From positions 55,377-119,376 of the forward strand of contig NZ_MLYP01000010.1 in assembly GCF_001866645.1 (NCBI RefSeq): 64,000 bases of DNA, given 5' to 3'. The position numbers and the translations under genes were made by a program. Below, one piece after another: positions 48,445 through 58,895 of this stretch. The notes under the pieces are model-generated. The model did no database searches, was not told the DNA's origin, and saw only the letters and a program-made list of their open reading frames with translations. Source of the stretch: Streptomyces colonosanans. GTDB taxonomy: Bacteria; Actinomycetota; Actinomycetes; Streptomycetales; Streptomycetaceae. Positions within the stretch are counted from its first letter, which is position 1; every line of letters starts with the position of its first letter.

Positions 48445-48498
48445 GAACGACCAACCGGGGATACCCCAATTGTGGGGTATCCCCGGTCGGGATCGTTC
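48445..48498 (-). terminator. Very large hairpin between rplO and secY
   Basis: A perfect 15-bp inner stem (left arm ACCGGGGATACCCCA, 48454-48468; right arm 48473-48487) over an ATTG loop. An outer 6-bp stem GAACGA/TCGTTC flanks it. It starts 25 bp past the rplO stop. One of the strongest structures in the window. Confidence 0.8.
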
Positions 48499-48522
48499 AT
48501 GCCATCAAGACGCCCGAAAGGG

Positions 48523-48978
48523 TCAGACGAGCTCGGTGACGGTACCGCCGGCGGCGGTGATCTTCTCCTTGGCGGAGCCGGAGACGGCGTCCACCGTCAC
48601 CTGCAGCGCCACGGAGATCTCGCCCTGGCCCAGGACCTTGACGAGGCTGTTCTTGCGAACGGCACCCTTGGCCACCAGGTCCTCGACCGTGACCTCGCCA
48701 CCCTGCGGGTACAGCGCGGCCAGCTTGTCGAGGTTGACGACCTGGAACTCGGTCTTGAACGGGTTCTTGAAGCCCTTCAGCTTCGGGAGGCGCATGTGGA
48801 GCGGCATCTGGCCACCCTCGAAGCGCTCCGGAACCTGGTAACGGGCCTTCGTACCCTTGGTACCACGACCGGCCGTCTTACCCTTCGACGCCTCACCACG
48901 ACCCACACGGGTCTTGGCGGTCTTGGCGCCCGGGGCGGGACGGAGGTTGTGGATCTTGAGCGGGTTCTGCTCCGCCAT
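48523..48978 (-). CDS. rplO: 50S ribosomal protein L15
   Basis: 151 residues: [20 protein letters not shown] and the glycine/lysine-rich [15 protein letters not shown] start, then [14 protein letters not shown]. Last gene of the spc block before the hairpin. 2 bp after rpmD. Confidence 0.98.
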   Translation of the reverse strand: MAEQNPLKIHNLRPAPGAKTAKTRVGRGEASKGKTAGRGTKGTKARYQVPERFEGGQMPLHMRLPKLKGFKNPFKTEFQVVNLDKLAALYPQGGEVTVEDLVAKGAVRKNSLVKVLGQGEISVALQVTVDAVSGSAKEKITAAGGTVTELV

Positions 48979-48980
48979 GA

Positions 48981-49163
48981 TCAGTCGACCTCCTCGACCG
49001 TCACGAGGTGGCGGACGGTGTGCACCATGCCGCGGAACTCGGGGCGGTCCTCCTTGACGACCTGCGTGTTGATGCCCTTGAGACCAAGGGAGCGCAGGGT
49101 GTCACGGTGGTTCTGCTTGCTACCGATGTAGGACTTGACCTGCGTGACCTTGAGCTGAGCCAT
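48981..49163 (-). CDS. rpmD: 50S ribosomal protein L30
   Basis: 60 residues: [20 protein letters not shown] through [11 protein letters not shown] to [11 protein letters not shown]. Its ATG overlaps the rpsE stop (TGATG). Confidence 0.97.
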   Translation of the reverse strand: MAQLKVTQVKSYIGSKQNHRDTLRSLGLKGINTQVVKEDRPEFRGMVHTVRHLVTVEEVD

Positions 49164-49768
49164 CACGCACCCGCCCCGGCACGCGCACGCAGCAGGGCCG
49201 CGGGAGCGACGTCCTCGAGCGGCAGACCACGGCGGGCCGCGACCTCCTCGGGACGCTGCAGACCCTTCAGGGCCTCCACGGTCGCGTGCACGATGTTGAT
49301 CGCGTTGTCGGAGCCGAGCGACTTCGACAGGATGTCGTGGATACCGGCGCACTCGAGCACGGCACGCACCGGACCACCGGCGATAACACCGGTACCGGGG
49401 GACGCGGGCTTGAGCAGCACGACGCCGGCAGCCTTCTCACCCTGGATCGGGTGCGGGATGGTGCCCTGGATCCGCGGGACCTTGAAGAAGTGCTTCTTGG
49501 CCTCCTCAACGCCCTTGGCGATGGCGGCCGGCACCTCCTTGGCCTTGCCGTATCCGACACCCACGGTGCCGTCACCGTCGCCCACCACGACCAGCGCGGT
49601 GAAGCTGAAGCGACGACCACCCTTCACAACCTTGGCGACGCGGTTGATCGCGACGACGCGCTCAACGTACGCGGTCTTCTCGGCGGCAGCAGCGCCGCCG
49701 TCACGGCCCTTCCGGTCCCGCCGCTCGCCGCCACCGGCACCGCCACCGCGGCGCTGGGGTCCAGCCAT
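49163..49768 (-). CDS. rpsE: 30S ribosomal protein S5
   Basis: 201 residues. An N-terminal RGG-rich extension ([20 protein letters not shown]) precedes the S5 double-stranded-RNA fold ([20 protein letters not shown]) and the C-terminal domain ([24 protein letters not shown]). The extension is longer than in E. coli S5. Confidence 0.97.
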   Translation of the reverse strand: MAGPQRRGGGAGGGERRDRKGRDGGAAAAEKTAYVERVVAINRVAKVVKGGRRFSFTALVVVGDGDGTVGVGYGKAKEVPAAIAKGVEEAKKHFFKVPRIQGTIPHPIQGEKAAGVVLLKPASPGTGVIAGGPVRAVLECAGIHDILSKSLGSDNAINIVHATVEALKGLQRPEEVAARRGLPLEDVAPAALLRARAGAGA

Positions 49769-49803
49769 TGGATTACCTCTCTCTTTCCGCTAGCTACAGC
49801 GGC

Positions 49804-50187
49804 TCAGAACTTGAGCCCGGCTTCGCGGGCGGCGTCCGCCAGGGCGGCGATGCGCCCGGCGTACTGGTTGCCACCACGGTCGAACACGACGGCCTCGACA
49901 CCGGCGGCCTTGGCGCGCTCGGCGACCAGGGCACCGACCTGCTTGGCCTGCGCGGACTTGTCGCCCTCGCCACCGCGGATCGAGGTGTCCAGGGTGGACG
50001 CCGACGCAAGGGTGTGACCCTTGAGGTCGTCGATCACCTGGGCCACGATGTGGCGGTTGGAGCGGGTAACGACCAGACGCGGACGCTCCGCCGTACCGTT
50101 GATCCGCTTGCGGATCCGGATGTGACGGCGCTTGATCGCGGCGCGCTTGTAGGCGTCGCCCTTCAGGATCTTCTGTCCGTATGCCAT
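49804..50187 (-). CDS. rplR: 50S ribosomal protein L18
   Basis: 127 residues: basic [20 protein letters not shown] start, then the 5S rRNA-binding fold with [20 protein letters not shown], ending AREAGLKF. 3 bp after rplF. Confidence 0.98.
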   Translation of the reverse strand: MAYGQKILKGDAYKRAAIKRRHIRIRKRINGTAERPRLVVTRSNRHIVAQVIDDLKGHTLASASTLDTSIRGGEGDKSAQAKQVGALVAERAKAAGVEAVVFDRGGNQYAGRIAALADAAREAGLKF

Positions 50188-50190
50188 GGC

Positions 50191-50730
50191 TTACTTACCC
50201 GCCTTTCCGACCTTGCGGCGGATGACTTCGCCCTCGTACTTGACGCCCTTGGCCTTGTACGGGTCAGGCTTGCGCAGCTTGCGGATGTTGGCCGCAACCT
50301 CGCCGACCTTCTGCTTGTCGATGCCCTCGACCGAGAAGCGGGTCGGGGCCTCCACCTTGAAGGTGATGCCCTCGGGCGCCTCGACGGTGATCGAGTGGCT
50401 GTAGCCGAGCGCGAACTCGAGGTTCGAACCCTTGGCGGTCACGCGGTAACCGACACCACTGATCTCGAGCTTCTTCACGTAACCCTGGGTCACGCCGGTG
50501 ATCATGTTCGCCACCAGCGTGCGGGACAGGCCGTGCAGGGCCTTGTTCTGACGCTCGTCATTGGGGCGGGTCACCTGAAGGGTGCCGTCCTCGTTCTTGA
50601 CGATCTCGATCGGCGAGGCAATGGTGTGGGTCAGTTCGCCCTTGGGGCCCTTGACCGCGACCGTGCTGCCGTCGATGGTGACGTCCACGCCGGCGGGAAC
50701 CGCGATGGGGAGCTTGCCGATGCGCGACAT
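50191..50730 (-). CDS. rplF: 50S ribosomal protein L6
   Basis: 179 residues in two repeated domains: [20 protein letters not shown] and, later, [20 protein letters not shown]. The conserved [18 protein letters not shown] stretch is near the C-terminus. Confidence 0.98.
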   Translation of the reverse strand: MSRIGKLPIAVPAGVDVTIDGSTVAVKGPKGELTHTIASPIEIVKNEDGTLQVTRPNDERQNKALHGLSRTLVANMITGVTQGYVKKLEISGVGYRVTAKGSNLEFALGYSHSITVEAPEGITFKVEAPTRFSVEGIDKQKVGEVAANIRKLRKPDPYKAKGVKYEGEVIRRKVGKAGK

Positions 50731-50754
50731 AGCTGTTTCCTCCGTTCCCTTCCG

Positions 50755-51153
50755 TTACCAGACGTAGGCGAGAACTTCTCCGCCTACGCCCTTCTTGCCG
50801 GCCTGCTTGTCGGTGAGGAGCCCGTGGGACGTGGAGATGATCGCCACGCCGAGGCCGCCGAGCACCTTGGGCAGGTTGGTGGACTTCGCGTAAACCCGGA
50901 GACCGGGCTTGGAGATCCGCTTGATGCCCGCGATGGAGCGCTCACGGTTCGGGCCGAACTTCAGCTCGAGAACGAGGTTCTTGCCGACCTCGGCGTCCTC
51001 GACGCGCCAGCCCGTGATGAAGCCCTCCTGCTGGAGGATCTCCGCGATGTGCGACTTGATCTTCGATGCCGGCATCGTCACGGAGTCGTGGTATGCCGAG
51101 TTCGCGTTCCGCAGACGCGTAAGCATGTCTGCGATCGGATCAGTCATGGTCAT
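50755..51153 (-). CDS. rpsH: 30S ribosomal protein S8
   Basis: 132 residues from the ATG at 51153 ([20 protein letters not shown]); the ATG two codons later is equally possible. The C-terminal [20 protein letters not shown] motif is diagnostic. A 267-bp gap separates it from rpsN. Confidence 0.97.
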   Translation of the reverse strand: MTMTDPIADMLTRLRNANSAYHDSVTMPASKIKSHIAEILQQEGFITGWRVEDAEVGKNLVLELKFGPNRERSIAGIKRISKPGLRVYAKSTNLPKVLGGLGVAIISTSHGLLTDKQAGKKGVGGEVLAYVW

Positions 51154-51420
51154 GAATTGGCCTTCGGCCTCTCTCGCCGGGGTTTCCTGGTGCGCCATCC
51201 CTCTCCCCGATCCGAGACGGGACGGGTGCGGCGCGGTGGACCTACGGCGTAGTAAGTCGTACGGGCACGGCAGGCGCCCAACCCCACAAGCCTAAGGCAT
51301 GGGTGCTGGGCGTCCCGCCGCCCCCAGATGCTTACCGAGAGCCTTGGGAATCCCAATCCAGCCCGTCGGCCCGAAGGGCCGCCCTTGAGGGGGCGGTGGT
51401 CGGGCGACGGGTGGGAGGAA
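51154..51420 (-). other. Long gap inside the spc block (rpsN-rpsH)
   Basis: 267 bp where neighbouring spc genes are mostly within a few dozen bp. It contains CGGCCC-GAA-GGGCCG (51367-51381) and the palindrome TTGGGA-A-TCCCAA near 51344-51356. I see no gene. It may hold an attenuator or the S8 autoregulatory site region, though no clear S8 target fold was recognised. Confidence 0.5.
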
Positions 51421-51606
51421 TTACCAGGAGCTCTTGGTCACGCCCGGCAGCTCGCCACGGTGAGCCATCTCACGAAGGCACACGCGGCACAGGCCGAACT
51501 TGCGGTACACGGAGTGCGGACGGCCGCAGCGCTGGCAGCGGGTGTAGCCACGCACACCGAACTTGGGCTTGCGAGCAGCCTTAGCGATCAGAGCCTTCTT
51601 CGCCAT
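51421..51606 (-). CDS. rpsZ: 30S ribosomal protein S14, zinc-type
   Basis: 61 residues, the short zinc-ribbon (C+) S14: [20 protein letters not shown] and [12 protein letters not shown] give the two CxxC pairs. It ends [11 protein letters not shown]. 5 bp after rplE. Confidence 0.97.
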   Translation of the reverse strand: MAKKALIAKAARKPKFGVRGYTRCQRCGRPHSVYRKFGLCRVCLREMAHRGELPGVTKSSW

Positions 51607-51611
51607 CTCGC

Positions 51612-52166
51612 TCACGCCTCCTTGAACGGGAAGCCGAGGTGACGAAGGAGCGCGCGGCCCTCAGCGTCGTTGGTCGCCGTGGTGACCACGGTGATGTCCA
51701 TACCCCGGACGCGGTCGATCTTGTCCTGGTCGATCTCGTGGAACATGACCTGCTCCGTGAGACCGAAGGTGTAGTTGCCACGGCCGTCGAACTGCTTGGG
51801 GGACAGGCCGCGGAAGTCGCGGATGCGCGGGAGCGCGAGCGACAGGGTGCGGTCCAGGAACTCCCACATGCGGTCGCCACGGAGCGTGACGTGGGCACCG
51901 ATCGGCTGACCCTCACGCAGCTTGAACTGCGCGATGGACTTGCGGGCCTTGGTGACGGCCGGCTTCTGACCGGTGATCGTGGTGAGGTCGCGGATGGCGC
52001 CATCGATCAGCTTGGAGTCGCGGGCGGCGTCGCCCACACCCATGTTGACCACGATCTTGACGAGGCCCGGGATCTGCATGACGTTCTCGTACTTGAACTC
52101 GTCACGCAGCTTGCCCGTGATCTCCTCACGGTACTTCTGCTTCAGACGCGGAGTGGTGGTAGCCAT
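51612..52166 (-). CDS. rplE: 50S ribosomal protein L5
   Basis: 184 residues: [54 protein letters not shown], then [19 protein letters not shown]. Binds 5S rRNA and contacts P-site tRNA. Its start overlaps the rplX stop (TGATG). Confidence 0.98.
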   Translation of the reverse strand: MATTTPRLKQKYREEITGKLRDEFKYENVMQIPGLVKIVVNMGVGDAARDSKLIDGAIRDLTTITGQKPAVTKARKSIAQFKLREGQPIGAHVTLRGDRMWEFLDRTLSLALPRIRDFRGLSPKQFDGRGNYTFGLTEQVMFHEIDQDKIDRVRGMDITVVTTATNDAEGRALLRHLGFPFKEA

Positions 52167-52489
52167 CAGATGTCCTCACCCGTCCGCTTGGCAACGCGGA
52201 TCTTGTTGCCGTTCTCGTCGAAGCGGTAGCCGACACGCGTGACGACCTTGTTGCCGTCCTTCTCCACGACCAGCTGAACGTTGGACACGTGGATCGGGGC
52301 CTCAGTGGTCACGATGCCGCCGGCCTGGGAACCGCTGGCGGTCGGGCCGGCCTTGGTGTGCTTCTTGACCCGGTTGACACCCTCGACCAGGACGCGCTCG
52401 TCGCGCGGGTAAGCGGCAATGACCTTGCCCTGCTTGCCCTTGTCCTTACCGGTGATGACCTGGACCAGGTCGCCCTTCTTGATCTTCAT
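52166..52489 (-). CDS. rplX: 50S ribosomal protein L24
   Basis: 107 residues; KOW motif [20 protein letters not shown] at the N-terminus, then [14 protein letters not shown]. 2 bp after rplN. Confidence 0.98.
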   Translation of the reverse strand: MKIKKGDLVQVITGKDKGKQGKVIAAYPRDERVLVEGVNRVKKHTKAGPTASGSQAGGIVTTEAPIHVSNVQLVVEKDGNKVVTRVGYRFDENGNKIRVAKRTGEDI

Positions 52490-52491
52490 GC

Positions 52492-52860
52492 TTACAGCAC
52501 CTCCGGCGCGAGCGAGATGATCTTCATGAACTTCTTCTCGCGCAGCTCACGGCCGACCGGGCCGAAGATACGGGTGCCGCGAGGGTCGCCGTCGTTCTTC
52601 AGAATGACGGCGGCGTTCTCGTCGAAGCGGATGTACGAGCCGTCCGGACGGCGGCGCTCCTTGATGGTGCGAACGATGACCGCCTTGACGACGTCACCCT
52701 TCTTCACGTTGCCACCGGGGATCGCGTCCTTGACGGTGGCGACGATGACGTCACCGATGCCCGCGTAGCGGCGACCGGAGCCACCGAGCACACGGATGCA
52801 AAGGATTTCCTTCGCACCTGTGTTGTCGGCGACGCGCAGTCGCGACTCCTGCTGGATCAC
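52492..52860 (-). CDS. rplN: 50S ribosomal protein L14
   Basis: 122 residues: [20 protein letters not shown], the [15 protein letters not shown] strand, [16 protein letters not shown] and ARELREK-like [16 protein letters not shown]. First gene of the spc block, after the double hairpin. Confidence 0.98.
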   Translation of the reverse strand: MIQQESRLRVADNTGAKEILCIRVLGGSGRRYAGIGDVIVATVKDAIPGGNVKKGDVVKAVIVRTIKERRRPDGSYIRFDENAAVILKNDGDPRGTRIFGPVGRELREKKFMKIISLAPEVL

Positions 52861-52923
52861 GTCTATCTCCTGATCGTCTGCCGGTTCCCTCCAGGTGTTG
52901 AACCGGAGAGCCTGGCGGAACTG

Positions 52924-53014
52924 TCCTGCGGGGAATGCCCCGCAGGAATTACTTGCACCTCTGCAGGCGGAGACCCACGCCGGGGGCCTGGCACCTCTCG
53001 GTGCGGCCCCCGGC
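52924..53014 (-). terminator. Double hairpin at the S10/spc boundary
   Basis: Two structures: TCCTGCGGGG/CCCCGCAGGA with an AATG loop (52924-52947), and GCCGGGGGCC/GGCCCCCGGC with an inner GCACC/GGTGC pair and TCTC loop (52979-53014). They fill the 184-bp gap between rpsQ and rplN, which is where the S10 and spc operons meet in E. coli. Confidence 0.75.
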
Positions 53015-53044
53015 GGGGGTCAGCGGGGGCGGACCCCCGCTTCC

Positions 53045-53326
53045 TTACTTCGCCTTCTCGAGGATCTCGACGACGCGCCAGCGCTTGGTCGCGGACAGCG
53101 GCCGGGTCTCCATCAGGAGGACGCGGTCGCCGACACCCGCGGCGTTCTGCTCGTCGTGCGCCTTGAGCTTGTTCGTACGGCGGATGACCTTGCCGTACAG
53201 CGCGTGCTTGACACGGTCCTCGACGGCGACGACGACGGTCTTGTCCATCTTGTCGCTGACGACGAGACCCTCGCGGGTCTTGCGGAAGCCGCGCGCCTCA
53301 GTGTTCTCAGTCATGTTCTCGCTCAT
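53045..53326 (-). CDS. rpsQ: 30S ribosomal protein S17
   Basis: 93 residues. After a short acidic lead the OB fold has [29 protein letters not shown] and [16 protein letters not shown]. Start overlaps the rpmC stop (TGATG). Last gene of the S10 block. Confidence 0.98.
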   Translation of the reverse strand: MSENMTENTEARGFRKTREGLVVSDKMDKTVVVAVEDRVKHALYGKVIRRTNKLKAHDEQNAAGVGDRVLLMETRPLSATKRWRVVEILEKAK

Positions 53327-53550
53327 CAGGCGTTCTCCACCGTTTCGATGCCCAGCTCACGCTCGCGCATCAGGGTGTAGATCCGCGCGATGTCCTTGCG
53401 GACCGCCTTCAGACGGCCGTGGTTCTCGAGCTGGCCCGTCGCCGCCTGGAAACGGAGATTGAACAGCTCTTCCTTGGCCTCGCGGAGCTTGCCAAGAAGC
53501 TCCTCGTTGCCCAGCTCGCGCAGCTCGGACGCCTTGGTACCGGCCGACAT
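53326..53550 (-). CDS. rpmC: 50S ribosomal protein L29
   Basis: 74 residues of two helices: [20 protein letters not shown] and [20 protein letters not shown]. The ATG overlaps the rplP stop (TGATG); a GTG one codon earlier is less likely. Confidence 0.97.
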   Translation of the reverse strand: MSAGTKASELRELGNEELLGKLREAKEELFNLRFQAATGQLENHGRLKAVRKDIARIYTLMRERELGIETVENA

Positions 53551-53969
53551 CACGCTTCACCTGCCTCGCGCTTGACGATCCGGCACTTCATCGGCAGCTT
53601 GTGGGCGGCACGAGTCAGCGCCTCACGGGCGATCTTCTCGTTCGGGTAGGACAGCTCGAACATCACCCGACCGGGCTTGACGTTCGCGATCCACCACTCC
53701 GGCGAACCCTTACCGGAACCCATGCGGGTCTCGGCGGGCTTCTTGGTCAGCGGGCGGTCCGGGTAGATGTTGATCCAGACCTTGCCGCCACGCTTGATGT
53801 GACGAGTCATGGCGATACGAGCCGCTTCGATCTGGCGGTTCGTGACGTACGCCGGGGTCAGCGCCTGGATGCCGTACTCGCCGAACGCAACCTGCGTTCC
53901 ACCCTTGGCCATACCAGAGCGCTTCGGGTGGTGCTGCTTGCGGTGCTTGACCCTACGGGGGATCAGCAT
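53550..53969 (-). CDS. rplP: 50S ribosomal protein L16
   Basis: 139 residues: [60 protein letters not shown]. 5 bp after rpsC. Confidence 0.98.
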   Translation of the reverse strand: MLIPRRVKHRKQHHPKRSGMAKGGTQVAFGEYGIQALTPAYVTNRQIEAARIAMTRHIKRGGKVWINIYPDRPLTKKPAETRMGSGKGSPEWWIANVKPGRVMFELSYPNEKIAREALTRAAHKLPMKCRIVKREAGEA

Positions 53970-53974
53970 TTCGG

Positions 53975-54799
53975 TCAGGCCTCCGTTCCGGTGCTCTCAG
54001 CCGGAGCGGCGGCGGGAGCCTCGGCCTTGGGGGCCTCGGCAGCCTGCTGAGCCTGCTGCGGCTTGCGACCGCGCCGCTCGCCACCGCGGCCACCACGGGC
54101 CGGGCGGTCGGAGCCACCGCGAGCCGGGCGGTTACCCGCACGGGCAGCGGCGTTCTCGGCGCGGACCTCGGCGATGTTCTTGACATCGCCCTTGTAGATC
54201 CAGACCTTCACACCGATGCGGCCGAAGGTCGTCTTGGCCTCGAAGAAGCCGTAGTCCACGTTCGCGCGGAGCGTGTGCAGGGGCACACGGCCCTCGCGGT
54301 AGAACTCCGAGCGGGACATCTCGGCGCCGCCGAGACGGCCACCACACTGGATCTTGATGCCCTTGGCGCCCGCCTTCATGGCCGACTGCATGCTCTTACG
54401 CATGGCGCGGCGGAAGGAGACACGGGAGGACAGCTGCTCGGCAACGGCCTGGGCCACGAGCTGAGCGTCGGTCTCGGGGTTCTTGACCTCGAGGATGTTC
54501 AGCTGGACCTGCTTGCCCGTGAGCTTCTCGAGGTCGCCGCGGATGCGGTCGGCCTCGGCGCCACGGCGGCCGATGACGATGCCCGGACGAGCGGTGTGGA
54601 TGTCCACACGCACGCGGTCACGGGTGCGCTCGATCTCAACCTTCGAGATGCCGGCGCGCTCCATGCCGGACGTCATCATCCGACGGATGGCGACGTCTTC
54701 CTTGACGTAGTCCTTGTACAGCTTGTCGGCGTACCAACGCGACTTGAAGTCGGTCGTGACACCGAGCCGGAACCCATGCGGGTTTACCTTCTGGCCCAT
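53975..54799 (-). CDS. rpsC: 30S ribosomal protein S3
   Basis: 274 residues. N-terminal KH-type domain with [20 protein letters not shown], then the S3 C-terminal domain ([35 protein letters not shown]). A long Arg/Gly then Ala/Pro/Gln-rich tail (about 215-274, with [18 protein letters not shown]) exceeds the E. coli protein. Start overlaps the rplV stop (TAATG). Confidence 0.98.
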   Translation of the reverse strand: MGQKVNPHGFRLGVTTDFKSRWYADKLYKDYVKEDVAIRRMMTSGMERAGISKVEIERTRDRVRVDIHTARPGIVIGRRGAEADRIRGDLEKLTGKQVQLNILEVKNPETDAQLVAQAVAEQLSSRVSFRRAMRKSMQSAMKAGAKGIKIQCGGRLGGAEMSRSEFYREGRVPLHTLRANVDYGFFEAKTTFGRIGVKVWIYKGDVKNIAEVRAENAAARAGNRPARGGSDRPARGGRGGERRGRKPQQAQQAAEAPKAEAPAAAPAESTGTEA

Positions 54800-55146
54800 T
54801 ACCGGGTTCCTTCCTTGCTGCTGACGACCACGGTGATGTGGCTGGTCCGCTTGCGGATCCGGTAGGCACGGCCCTGGGCGCGCGGCCGGAACCGCTTCAG
54901 GGTCGGACCCTCGTCGACGTAGGCCTCGGAGATGTAGAGGCTGTCGGCGTCGGTGTGGTCGTAGTTGTGCGCGGCGTTGGCAATGGCGCTGTCCAGCACC
55001 TTGCCCACCGGCACGCTCGCGGCCTGCGGGGCGAAACGCAGGACCGCCTGAGCCTCCGTGGCATCCATGCCACGGATGAGGTCCACCACACGGCGGGCCT
55101 TCATGGGCGTGACGCGGATGTACCGCGCCTGGGCCCTGGCTTCCAT
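54799..55146 (-). CDS. rplV: 50S ribosomal protein L22
   Basis: 115 residues from ATG at 55146 ([20 protein letters not shown]), chosen because AAGGGA lies 7 nt upstream. Earlier ATGs at 55176 and 55170 have no such site. The conserved [20 protein letters not shown] lines the exit tunnel. Confidence 0.96.
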   Translation of the reverse strand: MEARAQARYIRVTPMKARRVVDLIRGMDATEAQAVLRFAPQAASVPVGKVLDSAIANAAHNYDHTDADSLYISEAYVDEGPTLKRFRPRAQGRAYRIRKRTSHITVVVSSKEGTR

Positions 55147-55188
55147 GGTTGTCCCTTCGATGTTTGTCATGGTCATTCCACCCCGCTA

Positions 55189-55470
55189 CTAGCGGCGCTT
55201 CGACTTCCGGTCGTCCTTGACGTGACCCCGGAAGGTGCGGGTCGGCGAGAACTCGCCGAGCTTGTGGCCGACCATCGACTCGGTGACAAACACCGGGATG
55301 TGGGTCTTGCCGTTGTGCACCGCGATCGTGTGGCCGAGCATGGCCGGGACGATCATCGAGCGGCGGGACCAGGTCTTGATGACGTTCTTGGTGCCGGCTT
55401 CGTTCTGGACATCCACCTTCTTGATCAGGTGGTCGTCGACGAAGGGCCCCTTCTTCAAGCTACGAGGCAT
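55189..55470 (-). CDS. rpsS: 30S ribosomal protein S19
   Basis: 93 residues: [40 protein letters not shown], and [17 protein letters not shown]. 12 bp after rplB. Confidence 0.98.
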   Translation of the reverse strand: MPRSLKKGPFVDDHLIKKVDVQNEAGTKNVIKTWSRRSMIVPAMLGHTIAVHNGKTHIPVFVTESMVGHKLGEFSPTRTFRGHVKDDRKSKRR

Positions 55471-55482
55471 CTCAACCCGTCC

Positions 55483-56319
55483 TTAGCGCTTCTTGTTCGT
55501 CTTGCGGCGGCGGACGATGTACTTGTTGCTCGCCTTCTTGGCGGAACGAGTACGGCCTTCCTTCTTGCCCCACGGGGACACCGGGTGGCGACCACCGGAG
55601 GTACGGCCCTCACCACCACCGTGCGGGTGGTCCACGGGGTTCATGACCACACCACGCACGGACGGGCGGACGCCCAGCCAGCGCTTGCGGCCGGCCTTGC
55701 CCCAGTTGATGTTCGACTGCTCGGCGTTGCCGACCTCGCCGATGGTGGCGCGGCAGCGGACGTCGACCAGACGGATCTCGCCGGACGGCATGCGCAGGTG
55801 GGCGTAGGCGCCCTCCTTCGCGAGCAGCTGCACGGAGGCACCGGCGGAGCGGGCGAACTTGGCACCGCCACCGGGACGGAGCTCGATCGCGTGGATCGTG
55901 GTACCGACCGGGATGTTGCGGAGGGCCAGGTTGTTGCCCGGCTTGATGTCGGCCCCGGGACCGTTCTCGACGCGGTCACCCTGCTGCAGGTTGCGCGGGG
56001 CGAGGATGTAGCGCTTCTCGCCGTCGGCGTAGTGCAGCAGCGCGATGCGCGCGGTGCGGTTGGGGTCGTACTCGATGTGCGCGACCTTCGCCGGCACGCC
56101 GTCCTTGTCGTGACGACGGAAGTCGATCACGCGGTAGGCGCGCTTGTGTCCGCCACCCTGGTGGCGAACGGTCACACGACCGGTGTTGTTACGGCCGCCC
56201 TTGCTGTGCAGGGGGCGGACCAGCGACTTCTCCGGCGTGGACCGCGTGACCTCGACGAAGTCGGCGACGCTGGCGCCACGACGGCCAGGAGTCGTCGGCT
56301 TGTACTTGCGGATACCCAT
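55483..56319 (-). CDS. rplB: 50S ribosomal protein L2
   Basis: 278 residues: [39 protein letters not shown], and the peptidyl-transferase-near [18 protein letters not shown] with its conserved histidine. Basic tail ends RRRKTNKKR. Confidence 0.98.
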   Translation of the reverse strand: MGIRKYKPTTPGRRGASVADFVEVTRSTPEKSLVRPLHSKGGRNNTGRVTVRHQGGGHKRAYRVIDFRRHDKDGVPAKVAHIEYDPNRTARIALLHYADGEKRYILAPRNLQQGDRVENGPGADIKPGNNLALRNIPVGTTIHAIELRPGGGAKFARSAGASVQLLAKEGAYAHLRMPSGEIRLVDVRCRATIGEVGNAEQSNINWGKAGRKRWLGVRPSVRGVVMNPVDHPHGGGEGRTSGGRHPVSPWGKKEGRTRSAKKASNKYIVRRRKTNKKR

Positions 56320-56359
56320 TTCTCAGTCCTCGTCCGATATCGGACGATCCGGACCGCCC

Positions 56360-56779
56360 TTAGGCGGTCGGACCGCCGAAGATGTCGATACGGTCGCCCT
56401 CGGCGAGGGTCACGATCGCGCGCTTGGTGGCGGCACGCTGGCCGAAGCCCGTGCGGGTCCGCTTGCGCTTGCCCTGGCGGTTGATCGTGTTGACCCCGGT
56501 GACCTTGACCTCGAAGACCGCCTGGACGGCCTGCTTGATCTGGGTCTTGTTGGCGTTCGGGTCGACGATGAACGTGTACTTGTTCTCGTCGATGAGCGCG
56601 TAGCTCTTCTCCGACACGACCGGCTTGATCAGGACGTCACGGGGGTCCGTGTACGACTTGCTCGCCGGGGTGACGACGGTGTTCTTGCCCTCGGCGGCGT
56701 GGCGGCGCGCCTTGGCGACGCGCGCGGCCTTGGCGGCCTTGGCCGCCTTCGAGGCAATGCTCGGGTGACGCGTAGCCAT
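56360..56779 (-). CDS. rplW: 50S ribosomal protein L23
   Basis: 139 residues, about 35-40 longer than the bacterial norm because of a Lys/Ala-rich N-terminal extension ([20 protein letters not shown]). The L23 core begins [20 protein letters not shown] and continues [20 protein letters not shown]. It lines the tunnel exit and docks SRP and trigger factor. Start overlaps the rplD stop (TGATG). Confidence 0.97.
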   Translation of the reverse strand: MATRHPSIASKAAKAAKAARVAKARRHAAEGKNTVVTPASKSYTDPRDVLIKPVVSEKSYALIDENKYTFIVDPNANKTQIKQAVQAVFEVKVTGVNTINRQGKRKRTRTGFGQRAATKRAIVTLAEGDRIDIFGGPTA

Positions 56780-57432
56780 CAGGCCTCGCTCCCTTCGGTG
56801 TCGTTGGCCTTCGGGCCGGCGACGAAGGACTCGAGAGCGGCCTGGGTGAAGACCACGTCGTCCGAGACGATCACGTCGTACGTGTTCAGCTGGCCCGGCT
56901 CCAGGATGTGAATCTGGGGCAGGTTGCGAGCGGACAGCACGGCCTTCTCGTTCTCGCGCTCGACGACCAGGAGCACGTTCTTGCGCTCGCTGATCTTGCC
57001 GAGGAGAGCCTTGGCGGCCTTGGTGGAGATGTCCGACTCGACCACGTCGGAGACGACGTGGATGCGGTTGCTGCGGGCCCGGTCGGTGAGGGCGTGGCGC
57101 AGGGCCGCAGCCTTCATCTTCTTCGGGGTCCGCTGCGAGTAGTCACGCGGCTGCGGGCCGTGCACGACGCCACCACCGGCGAACTGCGGCGCGCGGGTCG
57201 AACCCTGGCGGGCGCGACCGGTGCCCTTCTGGCGGTACGGCTTCTTGCCACCACCGCGAACTTCACCGCGGGTCTTGGTCTTGTGCGTGCCCTGGCGGGC
57301 AGCGGCCAGCTGCGCGACGACGACCTGGTGGATCAGCGGAATGCTGACCTTCTCAACGTCGAAGATCTCCGCGGGGAGCTCGACGGTACCGGCCTTCTCG
57401 CCAGCCGGCGAAAGGATGTCAACAGTGCTCAT
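56779..57432 (-). CDS. rplD: 50S ribosomal protein L4
   Basis: 217 residues: [20 protein letters not shown], the tunnel loop [39 protein letters not shown]. In E. coli L4 represses the S10 operon through its leader; whether that holds here is unknown. 8 bp after rplC. Confidence 0.98.
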   Translation of the reverse strand: MSTVDILSPAGEKAGTVELPAEIFDVEKVSIPLIHQVVVAQLAAARQGTHKTKTRGEVRGGGKKPYRQKGTGRARQGSTRAPQFAGGGVVHGPQPRDYSQRTPKKMKAAALRHALTDRARSNRIHVVSDVVESDISTKAAKALLGKISERKNVLLVVERENEKAVLSARNLPQIHILEPGQLNTYDVIVSDDVVFTQAALESFVAGPKANDTEGSEA

Positions 57433-57440
57433 CGGTTACC

Positions 57441-58082
57441 TCAGGCCCCCTTGGCCGCGGTGCGGACCAGGACGAGGCCGCCGTTCGGACCGGGAACCGC
57501 GCCCTTGATGAGCAGCAGACCCTTCTCCGCGTCAACGGCGTGGACGGTCAGGTTCTGGGTGGTGACCCGCTCGTTGCCCATGCGACCCGCCATGCGGACG
57601 CCCTTGAACACACGGCCCGGGGTGGCACAGCCACCGATGGAACCGGGGGAGCGGTGCTTGCGCTGGGTGCCGTGACTGGCGCCGAGGCCCTTGAAGTTGT
57701 GACGCTTCATGACACCGGCGAAGCCCTTGCCCTTGCTCTTGCCGGTGACGTCGACCTTCTGGCCGGCCTCGAACACCTCGGCGGTGATCTCCTGGCCGAG
57801 GGTGTACTCGCTGGCGTCCGCGGTGCGGATCTCAACGAGGTGACGACGCGGGGTGACGTCGGCCTTGGCGAAGTGACCCTTGAGGGGCTTGTTCACCTTG
57901 CGCGGGTCGATGTCGCCGAAGGCGATCTGGACCGACTCGTAGCCGTCGACATCGTTCGTACGGACCTGGGTCACGACATTCGGCGCGGCCTTGACGACGG
58001 TGACGGGAACAACGCGGTTGTTCTCGTCCCACACCTGCGTCATGCCGAGCTTCTCGCCCAGGATGCCCTTGATCTGCTTCAT
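57441..58082 (-). CDS. rplC: 50S ribosomal protein L3
   Basis: 213 residues: [20 protein letters not shown] at the start and the deep-reaching [20 protein letters not shown] loop. 17 bp after rpsJ. Confidence 0.98.
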   Translation of the reverse strand: MKQIKGILGEKLGMTQVWDENNRVVPVTVVKAAPNVVTQVRTNDVDGYESVQIAFGDIDPRKVNKPLKGHFAKADVTPRRHLVEIRTADASEYTLGQEITAEVFEAGQKVDVTGKSKGKGFAGVMKRHNFKGLGASHGTQRKHRSPGSIGGCATPGRVFKGVRMAGRMGNERVTTQNLTVHAVDAEKGLLLIKGAVPGPNGGLVLVRTAAKGA

Positions 58083-58099
58083 CTCTCAGATCACCGGCC

Positions 58100-58408
58100 T
58101 CAGAGCTTGATCTCGATGTCGACACCGGCCGGGAGGTCGAGTCGCATCAGAGAGTCAACGGTCTTGGGGGTCGGGTCGAGGATGTCGATCAGGCGCTTGT
58201 GCGTGCGCATCTCGAAGTGCTCGCGCGAGTCCTTGTACTTGTGCGGCGACTTGATGACGCAGTACACGTTCTTCTCAGTGGGCAGCGGCACCGGGCCCGC
58301 GACCGACGCACCAGTGCGAGTCACCGTCTCGACGATCTTCTTCGCCGAAGAGTCGATGACCTCGTGGTCGTAGGCCTTGAGCCGGATGCGGATCTTCTGT
58401 CCCGCCAT
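58100..58408 (-). CDS. rpsJ: 30S ribosomal protein S10
   Basis: 102 residues: [60 protein letters not shown]. First gene of the ribosomal superoperon. It is preceded by a leader of about 375 nt from the promoter at 58790-58817. S10 also serves in NusB/NusE antitermination. Confidence 0.98.
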   Translation of the reverse strand: MAGQKIRIRLKAYDHEVIDSSAKKIVETVTRTGASVAGPVPLPTEKNVYCVIKSPHKYKDSREHFEMRTHKRLIDILDPTPKTVDSLMRLDLPAGVDIEIKL

Positions 58409-58895
58409 GGCTACCTCGTAGTCCTGTCTCTCATACGCTCCGGAACCCGAGGGTTTCCGCCTCGCTCTCCGACCCACGCGGTCGGGTGTGTCGCGCTCCC
58501 GCTGACATGAATGTCCCTTGTCCGAACATCCCTGCTGGGGGAACACGGCCCTTCCGGAACCGCGGATCCGGGAGCTAGATACCCACCGGGCGCCTGGCCG
58601 GTGCCGCGCTCACACTTCCCGGAAGATTCCCGTACGTCCGCCCCAGCGCTGCCGTGAGGCAGTTAGGGCGACGAGTACTGTGGGACTCGCTTCCGGTCCT
58701 CCCGGCGGGAGACGTGCAGCATCAACACTCGACCGAGCAACTCGGACAGTCTGCCATAGAGAACGGCATGCTGGCCAATCGAGCCGAAGAGATTACCCCG
58801 AGCGTGACAGAGGTCAAACCGGAGCGCGCCCAACGGGGTGGATACGCCGCCCGGGAGTGGACTCGATCATCACGTTAGAGTCGGGCGGCGAAGGC
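58409..58895. other. S10 operon leader and divergent promoter region
   Basis: 487 bp between rpsJ and the divergent membrane protein gene. On the minus strand it holds a good promoter (58790-58817) and a long leader with several GC-rich inverted segments (for example CCTCCCGGCGGGAG near 58698-58711). No gene is recognised. The leader length is suitable for feedback control by a ribosomal protein, but no known fold was identified. Confidence 0.6.
58790..58817 (-). promoter_or_regulatory. S10 operon promoter
   Basis: TTGACC (58817-58812) and TAATCT (58795-58790) with a 16-nt spacer on the minus strand. The best match to the principal-sigma consensus upstream of rpsJ. Predicted start near 58783. 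Confidence 0.75.

Noticed and set aside
58654..58878. 74-codon plus-strand frame in the S10 leader region
   Set aside because: No ribosome site, antisense to the S10 promoter and leader, composition not protein-like.
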